A DNA stretch of 64,000 nt, taken from positions 16,349-80,348 of the forward strand of contig JASANZ010002224.1 of assembly GCA_030849805.1 (NCBI GenBank), given 5' to 3'. The notes beneath the pieces are model-generated. The model was not told the DNA's origin and did no database searches. It was given only the letters and a program-made list of their open reading frames with translations. A program made the position numbers and the translations under genes. Source of the DNA: Sergeia podlipaevii (Eukaryota; Euglenozoa; Kinetoplastea; Trypanosomatida; Trypanosomatidae). This document shows, one piece after another, positions 40,327 to 49,026 of this stretch (the stretch's first letter is position 1; every line of letters starts with the position of its first letter).

Positions 40327-43300
40327 TTATGATGTCAGAACAACGTTATTACGAAGTCGACGAAGTAAGTCACGGGCAGCTGCGTCACTCATGCTTGTAG
40401 AGCCGCCACCTACGCCTGCTCCAGAAATGTTCGAAGGCGAAGACGCGTCAAGGTACGCTTTGCCTATAATGTCCAGGCTGCTGCGCTGTACATGTGGTCG
40501 TGACGGTGCCGTGGTAGAAGCAGCAGCAGTTCCGCTGCTAGTCTTCCCTGCAACTCCGCGGGGTGACGTGGAAGCCGACGACACCACCCTCGACTTCCGC
40601 GCTGACGTCGCGGAGGACAATCGAGAAGTGGTGCTTGCGCTTGTGACGTGCTGTGTTGCACGGGCCTGCTCCTGCTGTTGCCGCCGCAGCTGCGCCGTAC
40701 CCCCAGCAAGTTCCTCTTCCAGCTGCCTGTGTCTTTGAGCGCTCTCGCTAACCGCGTAGTTAGTCGTCGAGTGACGCAGATGGCCAGCGGTCGTACTCAC
40801 GGATGACACTACCACGCCAATGCCGCCGTTGTTGTTGTTGCTGCCCGTGGCGCTGCTGATCATTGCGGATGCTCTACGCGCTGAAGACGACGTCGTTGAA
40901 GTGTTCGTAGAATGCCGCTGCTGCTGGCGCCATCTGTCCTGTGGCGGAGAAGACGATAAATATGAGAAAGTGCCCGGCGCCTGTGCTGCACTAGCAGCCC
41001 CGGACATGGCTCTCGGATTTGGACTACGCCGTGGCGACACCAACGCCTTTGAAGCGGCTGTATCATGAGAAGCATAGTCCCTTCGCTGCTGCTGCTGCTG
41101 GTGGTGTCGGTCTTGCAAATGGCGTGCGTTCTCGTAGCCGCCAACAGCAGCGGCCGTAGCGGCGGCAGCGGTGTTGCTGCGACCTGGACTACTCACCACA
41201 GAAGTAGAAGAATGCGGAAAGACACTGGATCTACTGGGTGCAGTGACGCTAGCGACCGCCTCGGTGGTCAGCGGACGCTCCCAGACGGGAACGTACGGAG
41301 CTGAGTTGATCTCTTCTTCTCCATCTTTGCCTCCTGTAGAAATAGATAGGGTAGGATGGTAGGCATCAGAAGAGTAATGGCGAGGAGTAATGCCCTCCGC
41401 ATCGCCTCTCCACAATGCATTCGTGCGATTGCCTTGAGGTATTACTTCACTGAAGCCAGCAATAGACGCTGTGCCGCTCTCCACTTCACTTGGATTCATT
41501 ACCACGACATTGGCGTCAGTGGGGTGGTAGGCTGCAGCAGCATATCGCACATGAACCTGTTGAGTAGAGGGAAGAGAGAAGAAGGGAGAGGAATATGCCG
41601 CCTCCGTTGTTGCGACTCCTTGTGATGACGATTCAGTGGTAGTGGCCGGCGCATATAGCGCGCTCGCGTCACCGCCGGCATGTGCGGTGGCGCTTCCATG
41701 TTGTTGGTGTGCCAAGGCCCGTGCACTGCGTGTACCCTCACTCCGCCGGCGGCTCGCCATCCGGCTCCCGTCTGGGTGTATCTCATCGCTTCCCATATTC
41801 CTGGGTGTCCCACCAGAGGCGTCGCGCTGCCCCTTCACAGTGGCACCAACAGCAACAGAAGCAGAAGTCGCTGTCTTAAAATTTTCCCGCAGCTCCTCAA
41901 GCGCCTCAAACTGATTTCGAATCCACTCATCGTTGGTCCGCGTGCGCGGTGAGCGGCGGCCTGAAGCAACAGCACCAGCGCCAGCAGTAGCGGTGGTGGC
42001 AGCAGTGAGAACGGAAGGAGAGCGCCGGAGGTGCGGCCCTGTGCTGATAGCAGAGTACTTACTGTGGCTGCTCCAGTCCTCCCTACCAAGGGAAGACACG
42101 ACAGGCCGCTTTGGTGTGTGCTTGTCATCCTGCGCCATCACAACTTGCTGTTGCTGTTGTTGCTGCTGCTGGGAAAGAAACGAAGGTGTAGCAGTGGTAG
42201 CGGTAACAGTGGTAGTTGCGGCTGGGCCTTTCTCCTGTGCAATGCCTGTCATAGCCCTGTCACTGAGATTTATCTTTTCGCTTCTCGATGCGTGCTCGCG
42301 TGGTGGTGTGGAAACGCTTGTGATCATACCAGCAGTATGCTGCAGTTGGATGAGCGACCCGTACTCCTGCCTCTCCATCATCAAACCACCCCTGATGTCT
42401 CTGTGTGATGGTGGTGGTAATGGCTTGGAAATATCGTCTTCATCACCCCCTTCCGTTCCCTCACCGTCCCTAATCAACGAAACATCTTGCGTCTTGGCAA
42501 GCGGTGAAATGCCGAGCTGCGAGAGCGCGCTCCGCTCCACCTCAGCAAGTAAATCTCGCCTGGGAACCTCGTCTTCAAGCACACGGTCGCCGTTTCTGAC
42601 GAATGCGTCATCTTTTCGCGCTGCGTTACTGTTGCCAGTTGCACCGCTCGTGACAGTTGCCAGAGCCACCGGCGCGTCCACATTGGACTGGCGATGAACA
42701 TGTCGCTGGTGGCCCTGCTGGCGATAAGGCTGAATCACTTTTTCAGCCTTGGAACTGACAAGGGAGTGGCGCAAGGCTTCGTATCCACCTGCGCCACTGG
42801 CAGGCAATCCATCCAAATGTGTGTGCGTGAGTTCGTAGAGTTCCAAGATGGCATCTAGTTTCTCCTCGCGCTCTCGCAGTTTTGCCTCGCGCACCTCAAG
42901 CTCCGAAGGTACGACAGCCGAGCTAACTGGTGTCTCATCTCGGAAATTCATAAAGGCATTCTTGGTGCTTGCATTATCCAGTTTCAATTGTGGAGAGCGT
43001 GTGATAGCGTGCAGTTCCAGCTGCGACTCCTCCGCCATCGCCTTGTAAATCCACATAGTGGCGCGCAGTCGGAATGCCTGCAGCTGACTCAAGTGTAGCG
43101 CACTCGGCGAGGATACGTTCTTGGTAGCAGAAGACGATGATGACGACCCCTCCTCCATGCGCTTCACGAGGAAAAGGAACTCAGAGCTCACAGAATTCAA
43201 TGTCTCGCCAAGCGCCTTCCTCTGCGCTTCAATCACGTCAAGTAATATACGGCCGACGCAGACAACATCGGCGGCTTGCAGAGAAAACTGGTCAGTGGGT

Positions 43301-44397
43301 GAATTGCTGCTATAGTCAGAGGTGCTAAATATAGATGTGAGGGGCATTGGCATCACGAAGAAGGCGCGGTGACTCTGCGTGCGGGACGTGATAAATGTCT
43401 GAGGCAATACAACACTGGTAAGCGCCGTTTTTACCAGCAACCTCAGGTTGGCTGCGTCACACATGATATCCTTATCGAGAGTGCGATGAAACGAGTTGGC
43501 AGTGTCCTCGATCTGTGCTGATAGTTGTGGTGGCACAGCAAAGCAAACAACGTCATCCGTCGTCAGTTTTCCTCCGTAGTGGAGCCCTCGTGAGTGCTGC
43601 ACAGCAAGGTGAGAAATCAGCGCGCTCAGCAGCCGCCACAGCATCTCTTCATTCCACACCGCAATCGATGTTTCTAAGACTTTATCAGAATGATTATGCG
43701 AGCCACTACCTTTCGCCCTCTTCATGTACTGCGTAAGAGAAAACCGCATAGATGCGGATGCATTACAGCTACTGTTCGCCTGCTGTTCGATTCCATTGAA
43801 CGGATCGCATCCGTCAAAACACACAGTTGTTGCAGCAAGAGAAAAGGTTTCCCAAAAAGAAAGTCGAGAACATCTCCACGCGATACGAGACGCGGCGTGA
43901 AGAGTCCCGTTGGTGCTATGTACGCCACTAGAGAAAAAGACACTATGGGGATGAGGAAATTCGTAAAAAAACTGATAAGTCTCTGCAGGACCTCCAACTT
44001 CCACAACAGTGTCTGAAGATGACGATGGTGATTCCACTATTGCGAGCAAAGGCAAAGTTGAAAACGCTGCTGAAATTACCGCTGTAGGCACCAAAGGGGC
44101 AGTGTTCGGCCAAAGAGAATCCATTTCAAATACACTCTTCACCCCAGACGTAGGATCAGACATCAAAAAATTGGCTCCACTAAATAAATTGCGTGCTATT
44201 CCAAGTACTTTCGCGTTCGCCTTGACGTACTCTTCACATCTCTCTATAAACTCAAAGTGTCTATTGTTGTGTCTCCTAATAGATATGTTGTGCTGAACGG
44301 CATAACTGCGCTGATCACCTCCTTCCCCCTCACGAGTGGCATGCTTCAGCTCTACGAGGAGCGTAGACTCCTTTCTATATGTGTAAATAGTACTCAT
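40327..44397 (-). CDS. Pseudokinase-like protein, possibly PAN3-related
   Basis: 1356 residues from the ATG at 44397-44395; the open frame extends 27 codons further only through a TTG. Residues about 250-280 (LWRLLSALISHLAVQHSRG, then LHYGGKLTTDDVVCF) have the shape of the kinase C-lobe helix and catalytic loop, but HRD is replaced by HYG. Residues about 375-390 (ADVVCVGRILLDVIEA) resemble the helix F start with its D-x-x-x-x-G. No DFG or glycine loop is evident. This order, and the short helical stretch after SEFLFLVKRM, recall PAN3, the adaptor of the PAN2 deadenylase. A charged coiled coil (VREAKLREREEKLDAILELY) follows, then about 830 low-complexity residues. The degenerate kinase fold is plausible; the PAN3 identity is tentative. 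Confidence 0.8.
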   Translation of the reverse strand: MSTIYTYRKESTLLVELKHATREGEGGDQRSYAVQHNISIRRHNNRHFEFIERCEEYVKANAKVLGIARNLFSGANFLMSDPTSGVKSVFEMDSLWPNTAPLVPTAVISAAFSTLPLLAIVESPSSSSDTVVEVGGPAETYQFFYEFPHPHSVFFSSGVHSTNGTLHAASRIAWRCSRLSFWETFSLAATTVCFDGCDPFNGIEQQANSSCNASASMRFSLTQYMKRAKGSGSHNHSDKVLETSIAVWNEEMLWRLLSALISHLAVQHSRGLHYGGKLTTDDVVCFAVPPQLSAQIEDTANSFHRTLDKDIMCDAANLRLLVKTALTSVVLPQTFITSRTQSHRAFFVMPMPLTSIFSTSDYSSNSPTDQFSLQAADVVCVGRILLDVIEAQRKALGETLNSVSSEFLFLVKRMEEGSSSSSSATKNVSSPSALHLSQLQAFRLRATMWIYKAMAEESQLELHAITRSPQLKLDNASTKNAFMNFRDETPVSSAVVPSELEVREAKLREREEKLDAILELYELTHTHLDGLPASGAGGYEALRHSLVSSKAEKVIQPYRQQGHQRHVHRQSNVDAPVALATVTSGATGNSNAARKDDAFVRNGDRVLEDEVPRRDLLAEVERSALSQLGISPLAKTQDVSLIRDGEGTEGGDEDDISKPLPPPSHRDIRGGLMMERQEYGSLIQLQHTAGMITSVSTPPREHASRSEKINLSDRAMTGIAQEKGPAATTTVTATTATPSFLSQQQQQQQQQVVMAQDDKHTPKRPVVSSLGREDWSSHSKYSAISTGPHLRRSPSVLTAATTATAGAGAVASGRRSPRTRTNDEWIRNQFEALEELRENFKTATSASVAVGATVKGQRDASGGTPRNMGSDEIHPDGSRMASRRRSEGTRSARALAHQQHGSATAHAGGDASALYAPATTTESSSQGVATTEAAYSSPFFSLPSTQQVHVRYAAAAYHPTDANVVVMNPSEVESGTASIAGFSEVIPQGNRTNALWRGDAEGITPRHYSSDAYHPTLSISTGGKDGEEEINSAPYVPVWERPLTTEAVASVTAPSRSSVFPHSSTSVVSSPGRSNTAAAATAAAVGGYENARHLQDRHHQQQQQRRDYASHDTAASKALVSPRRSPNPRAMSGAASAAQAPGTFSYLSSSPPQDRWRQQQRHSTNTSTTSSSARRASAMISSATGSNNNNGGIGVVVSSVSTTAGHLRHSTTNYAVSESAQRHRQLEEELAGGTAQLRRQQQEQARATQHVTSASTTSRLSSATSARKSRVVSSASTSPRGVAGKTSSGTAAASTTAPSRPHVQRSSLDIIGKAYLDASSPSNISGAGVGGGSTSMSDAAARDLLRRLRNNVVLTS

Positions 44398-44502
44398 TAA
44401 GTATATAAATTGCAATAATAATAATAATAATATGAAATGAGCACCACAAGGTGGCGTATGAGAATAAAAAATAAACAAAAAATGTATAGCGAACTACTGA
44501 TA

Positions 44503-44504
44503 CT
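44503..44504 (-). promoter_or_regulatory. Candidate spliced-leader acceptor AG of the pseudokinase-like gene
   Basis: Minus strand CTAATTTTTCAG ends here, 105 bases before the ATG at 44397. No AG follows the later ATT-rich run before the start codon, so this is the nearest good site. Confidence 0.45.
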
Positions 44505-44855
44505 GAAAAATTAGTTATCTTCGATAATAAAAGTGTACAAGTAAAGAAAAAGTGTAAAAAGTTGTTGGAAAGGAGAGAATGAGAAGAAGAATGGTTGTTT
44601 CAGAGTGCTCATGTGCTTTTCGCTCTAACATAAAAATCAAAAATACTTCACTAAGTGCAAACAGTCCTAGCAAAAGCTTGTATAAAGCATCGCTCAGAAG
44701 TTTGCCCTAGCGCACAGAAACAAGAGAAAAAAGCGTGATCAAACACAATCATCAAAATTGTCATTTAATTTTATTTTTGCTAAAAACAATAAACAAGAGT
44801 GAAGTTATTTCATTATCATCCCTAAGAGAACGCTAAACCTGTGTACAAACAGTGT
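44505..44855. other. AT-rich spacer
   Basis: No gene seen. Holds the 3' UTR of the downstream L23a copy and the pyrimidine tract of the pseudokinase-like gene. Confidence 0.65.
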
Positions 44856-45290
44856 TTAGACAAGGCCAATCTTATTGGCGGTCTCGAGGGCGTCGTGAGC
44901 CGCGGAGAGGCGGATGTACGCCTTCTTGAGACCATCAGGACGGATCAAGGTGTTAACCTTGACGGCCTTGACCTGGTAGAGCTTGCGGATGGCCTTCTTG
45001 ATCTCGGTCTTGTTGGCATAGGAGTCAACGATGAAGGTGAGGGTGTTGTTCTCCTCGATCTTCTTCATGGCCTTATCGGTGGTCAGGGGGTAGCGGATGA
45101 TGGAGAAGGCATCGCGGGACTGCTGGATGGCCTTGGCGTTGTTGGTCACGGGGGCCGCGGCAGGCTTGCGGTAGGTGTGTGGGCGGCGGAACTGAGGACG
45201 AGTGTACGCCTTGCGAGAAGAAACCTTCACCACCTTGGTGGGCTTGGTCTCCTTCTTGGCAGCGACCTTCTGGGCAGACTTGGCGGGCAT
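44856..45290 (-). CDS. RPL23A: 60S ribosomal protein L23a (uL23), downstream copy
   Basis: 144 residues from the ATG at 45290. Component of the large ribosomal subunit near the peptide exit tunnel, where it contacts 26S/28S rRNA and docks nascent-chain factors. The basic N-terminal tail (MPAKSAQKVAAKKETKPTK) is typical of the eukaryotic protein, and the conserved uL23 core (RDAFSIIRYPLTTDKAM, NTLTFIVD, IKKAIRKLYQVKAVKVNTLI) fills the rest. The protein is identical to the tandem copy 672 bases upstream; only three synonymous base differences are visible. The seven-codon extension from a GTG is not used, since the acceptor AG lies within it. Confidence 0.97.
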   Translation of the reverse strand: MPAKSAQKVAAKKETKPTKVVKVSSRKAYTRPQFRRPHTYRKPAAAPVTNNAKAIQQSRDAFSIIRYPLTTDKAMKKIEENNTLTFIVDSYANKTEIKKAIRKLYQVKAVKVNTLIRPDGLKKAYIRLSAAHDALETANKIGLV

Positions 45291-45311
45291 AATGTTGAAT
45301 GAAATAATCAC

Positions 45312-45313
45312 CT
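45312..45313 (-). promoter_or_regulatory. Spliced-leader acceptor AG of the downstream L23a copy
   Basis: Minus strand GCTTCCTTTTTTTTCTTTGTTTTAAAG ends here, 22 bases before the ATG. Fixes the start at 45290. Confidence 0.65.
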
Positions 45314-45527
45314 TTAAAACAAAGAAAAAAAAGGAAGCAACAAAAATAAAATTGATATCCTGTAAAGAAACAAGAAAAGAGAGTTACATTTGTGCAAAGA
45401 GCACTCAAATATTGTGGCATAAAAATATAGAACACAAATCCTAGTGGTCGCAATTATCGCAAAGCTTTTAGATAAGTTCTTTTAAATATAAAAATAAAAA
45501 TAAGATCAAACATGATGCTTCAAATGC

Positions 45528-45962
45528 TTAGACAAGGCCAATCTTATTGGCGGTCTCGAGGGCGTCGTGAGCCGCGGAGAGGCGGATATACGCCTTCTTG
45601 AGACCATCAGGGCGGATCAGGGTGTTAACCTTGACGGCCTTGACCTGGTAGAGCTTGCGGATGGCCTTCTTGATCTCGGTCTTGTTGGCATAGGAGTCAA
45701 CGATGAAGGTGAGGGTGTTGTTCTCCTCGATCTTCTTCATGGCCTTATCGGTGGTCAGGGGGTAGCGGATGATGGAGAAGGCATCGCGGGACTGCTGGAT
45801 GGCCTTGGCGTTGTTGGTCACGGGGGCCGCGGCAGGCTTGCGGTAGGTGTGTGGGCGGCGGAACTGAGGACGAGTGTACGCCTTGCGAGAAGAAACCTTC
45901 ACCACCTTGGTGGGCTTGGTCTCCTTCTTGGCAGCGACCTTCTGGGCAGACTTGGCGGGCAT
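45528..45962 (-). CDS. RPL23A: 60S ribosomal protein L23a (uL23), upstream copy
   Basis: 144 residues, identical in protein to the neighbouring copy and differing from it at three synonymous positions. Tandem identical ribosomal protein genes are common in trypanosomatids, where gene dosage replaces promoter strength. The 237-base spacer between the copies and the two 5' leaders are unlike each other, so only the coding part is homogenised. Confidence 0.97.
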   Translation of the reverse strand: MPAKSAQKVAAKKETKPTKVVKVSSRKAYTRPQFRRPHTYRKPAAAPVTNNAKAIQQSRDAFSIIRYPLTTDKAMKKIEENNTLTFIVDSYANKTEIKKAIRKLYQVKAVKVNTLIRPDGLKKAYIRLSAAHDALETANKIGLV

Positions 45963-45977
45963 CGTTGAGACTTGAAG

Positions 45978-45979
45978 CT
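45978..45979 (-). promoter_or_regulatory. Spliced-leader acceptor AG of the upstream L23a copy
   Basis: Minus strand CTACTTTTCTTTTTCTCTTTAG ends here, 15 bases before the ATG; one of the clearest acceptor sites in the window. Confidence 0.7.
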
Positions 45980-46404
45980 AAAGAGAAAAAGAAAAGTAGA
46001 AAAAGTATGAAAGAAAAAATGGTTTACGAGATGAAAGCAAAGTCAATTTTTCTGCAAAGCCAAAGAGTCACAAAAAGAAATTTAAAAATCACGCAAGATA
46101 GTTCAGTGCCTGACAGCAAATACCAATATCAAAAAAAAATTGTTAGTTTTTGGTCTGCTATTTTTTTCATATATAACTTTCAATCCTTTTCTGTCAATTC
46201 ACGACAAACTCAGATCACAAAGAAGAAAAAAGCATACTTTAGATGAAAATGATCATCTCCAGTAATTTTTTGTATGCTCACGCAGGCGATTCTTGAACGT
46301 ATATTTGTTCTCCTTAAAAGGAGTATCTATTGGACAAAAAGGTCATTCTATGATAAAAGAAAGGTAAAAAAAAAATGATAGTGTGGAATAAACTTTTGCC
46401 CAAG
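45980..46404. other. AT-rich spacer downstream of dUTPase
   Basis: No gene seen; expected 3' UTR of the dUTPase gene and pyrimidine tract of L23a. Confidence 0.65.
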
Positions 46405-47187
46405 CTACTTCTGGGACAAATCTATCCAATACTGAACGTTCTTGCGGTCGGTTACAGGGACGTTGAACACCTCGTAAACCTTTTCCATAATGTTGTCAAA
46501 GAAACTCATATGCCTGTTTTCATCGAGCACATCGTCAACAGTGAAGTCCTTTATGCACTGATGGAGAAGAACATTGTCTTCGATGCCCTGGTTCACCTTC
46601 ACGTAGGTGCCACTCTTGTATCCATTGCTCTGACGAATGCAGTTCAGAGTATGCTTGGCGACATAGTAGGCGACCATGTTAAAGTCAAGATCATCCGCTG
46701 CCATAATAACAGCTTCGGTGATAGTATCAAAGCGACATGCGTTCGCCAGCTGAATAACATTGCGAAACGTAGCAATAGCGTTCTGCGTGTCTTCAAGAGG
46801 AACATACAAAACGCCATCAAGCATCTTTTTGCACTCCTTTCCGCATGCAGGAGGCTTAATAAAATCAATGTGTTTAGACATGATAGTCTTCTTTCTTTCC
46901 TCATCCAGGCATTGCAGTTGCATTGTTCCAGACAAAGAAAAGTGAAGAATGTCAACAAGCTCAATCTTTACGTTGTCAAAGTCTGCCTTACCAGCAAGAT
47001 TCTTCCACCACTTCCACGGGTAAGAGTCCATAAGCTCAGTGCTCTCCATGGTCACCGCGAGACTCCAGTTGTCAAGCGTGCGAACCTTGCGCCATGAAGG
47101 ATCGATCATGGCATTGAGGCCATCCTGCAACTGAGCCAGAGACTGAAGCACAACAGGGGGAATTGTGGTCGCGCGCACACGCTTCAT
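46405..47187 (-). CDS. DUT: Dimeric (all-alpha) deoxyuridine triphosphatase
   Basis: 260 residues from the ATG at 47187-47185. Hydrolyses dUTP (and dUDP in this family) to dUMP, keeping uracil out of DNA and feeding thymidylate synthesis. The helical dUTPase/MazG-type metal site is intact: E48 and E51 in MESTELMDSYPWKWW, and E76 and D79 in VKIELVDILHF. The later motif NGYKSGTYVKVNQGIEDN is at about 188-205. Length agrees with the roughly 270 residues known for Leishmania. The trimeric all-beta dUTPase of most eukaryotes is unrelated, so this gene is strong evidence for a kinetoplastid. The open frame continues upstream through AT-rich leader, but the acceptor AG at 47211 limits the start. Confidence 0.97.
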   Translation of the reverse strand: MKRVRATTIPPVVLQSLAQLQDGLNAMIDPSWRKVRTLDNWSLAVTMESTELMDSYPWKWWKNLAGKADFDNVKIELVDILHFSLSGTMQLQCLDEERKKTIMSKHIDFIKPPACGKECKKMLDGVLYVPLEDTQNAIATFRNVIQLANACRFDTITEAVIMAADDLDFNMVAYYVAKHTLNCIRQSNGYKSGTYVKVNQGIEDNVLLHQCIKDFTVDDVLDENRHMSFFDNIMEKVYEVFNVPVTDRKNVQYWIDLSQK

Positions 47188-47210
47188 GGGTAATATGAAA
47201 GAGACGGCTT

Positions 47211-47212
47211 CT
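47211..47212 (-). promoter_or_regulatory. Spliced-leader acceptor AG of the dUTPase gene
   Basis: Minus strand CACTTTTTCTTTCTAAAG ends here, 24 bases before the ATG. Confidence 0.6.
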
Positions 47213-49026
47213 TTAGAAAGAAAAAGTGCTTTATATATGCTTTTGTGTGCATTTTTAAAAGAGTGGTGAATAGGGAAGAAAAAAAAAAAGACGAGAAGAA
47301 AGAAATCTGCAAATGCTGAGGAAAAAGGAATGATAAGAAAAATAACAAGAAAAAGCAATGAAAATCCAAAAGAAAGAAAAAAGAGATCGAAAGCTATTGT
47401 GTTCCAGGCAAACAGTAACGCACGCACCTTGACGCGTCAATATGCGTTCATTGCAAAAATAGAGGCCGGCGCCTGCCCGACGGCACCCGGCGCAACCGAT
47501 AAAGAGGGCGCCAGCCGTGGCCCCTGCGGCGGCTTTCCCTGCGGCGTCACGCCGGCGGGGGGGCCCCGTGGGCGGGCGAGCAGTGGCCGCGCGCCGAGGC
47601 CGCCCCCCCCCCCCCNNNNNNGCCCCCCCCCCCCCCCCGCCGACACCAGCGTTTGGATAAGCAAGGCAAGGTGGACCCAAGCCCACCGCCAAGGTGGCGG
47701 CAAACACGCCGCCGTCGATTTGGATTTGCCTACGATACAGACCAGCTTTTCATGTCCAGGTGGAGATCTAGAAAAAATCAAATGGAGAGAGATGAAGACA
47801 AAAAGAGTGTACAATGAGCTTGCATGAGAGGTAAAGAAGAGAGTACCCACAGAAATGCAGGAAGGGCTGCGTGAGGTAAATCTTTCTGCTGTATGTGATG
47901 ACAGAGTTAAAGCGATACTCTGACACACTTCAGTTCGTTTCTATCACGGTTGTGCTTTTTCTTGTGTGTGTGTGTGTAGGTGCGTGTGTGTAAGTTAAAC
48001 GGTGAAAAGGGTAATAGTAGGTACGACAATCACATGGCACGTATTAGCAGAATGGCGGGCATCACATTAACAGCGCGAAGCTGTGCCCATACTTTTCTTA
48101 TTAATTATCAATATATATTTTTTTTCTTTTTGGCACAGGCATAAGTACTCACTACAAGCCTCCCTCTCATTCTCGCTCATCTCGATCTTACTTCTATTCA
48201 CCCACACTCTCTTTCATCCAATAAAGAAACTGCAGGGAAGGAGAAAGCGAAGAAGTCAAACATAAACAACAAAAAATTGCGCGCTGCACCACCGCATACG
48301 TAGATACTCGCGCACATTAGGAGCCCACCCCTAACAAAAAGAAAAGCAAATGAAAAGAAAGCATGTAGGTTTTCAAAAAAGTAAACCACCAATAAACATA
48401 CATAGCAGGAAATGACAAGAGAAGCAAAAGGAGGGCCAAAAAAAAAGGAAAGAAGAAAACCGTCGATCTATCGAATAAATAGACAAGCACGTCATTCTTC
48501 AATGTTAAGATACAACTTCTGCGCGCACAATGCAAGCAAAAACTGGACTCACAATGTAGCAAAAGCAGAAAAGAAGAGAAGAGAAAGAAAAGAAAAGAAA
48601 ATGTGCTTATCAGCGTGACTTTTGTATTTTTTTAAAGATATGAATGCAAACGTTTTTGATGTTGTTGTTTGAAAATAAAATTTCTTTGCTTCTCAACACA
48701 CCATCAACACTATTAGGCATGGTTCTACTCTCGCTCCATAGCACAGATCACAAAAACATGCTTTCGAGAATAATTTTTAGTATTTTGCCTTCCTTTTGCC
48801 CTTTACAGGCACACGTACACACGCTTAAGCGCACCACAGCCAAGCATACACGTGGCTTATATAAATATGAACACGAGAAAGAAGTCAAGGGGGAGGGAGA
48901 AGAGAGTTGTAACTCCTCAGCTCCATCTCATTTCTTTATCTCCTCTCATCTCCCTCTCTACATAAGAGAACTTCCCTTCGATCTGTCAATGCATGCAAGC
49001 CACACTACTACCACCGCCCTGTTCGC
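47213..49026. other. Intergenic spacer between MFS transporter and dUTPase genes
   Basis: No gene seen in about 1.8 kb. AT-rich except for the GC-rich island described separately; contains a (TG) run near 47963-47978. Confidence 0.6.
47455..47740. other. GC-rich island with assembly gap
   Basis: About 285 bases of very GC-rich sequence inside AT-rich spacer. Six N (47616-47621) are flanked by runs of 14 or more C on both sides. No convincing frame crosses it. Composition is unlike any other spacer in the window, so chimerism, a misassembled repeat or a foreign fragment are possible. Confidence 0.8.

Noticed and set aside
41933..42697. 254-codon plus-strand open frame
   Set aside because: Antisense shadow of the low-complexity tail of the pseudokinase-like gene; no family signature.
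47188..47427. Hydrophobic 80-codon N-terminal extension of dUTPase
   Set aside because: Phe-rich translation of T tracts upstream of the acceptor AG at 47211-47212; the family starts at MKRVRA-like residues.
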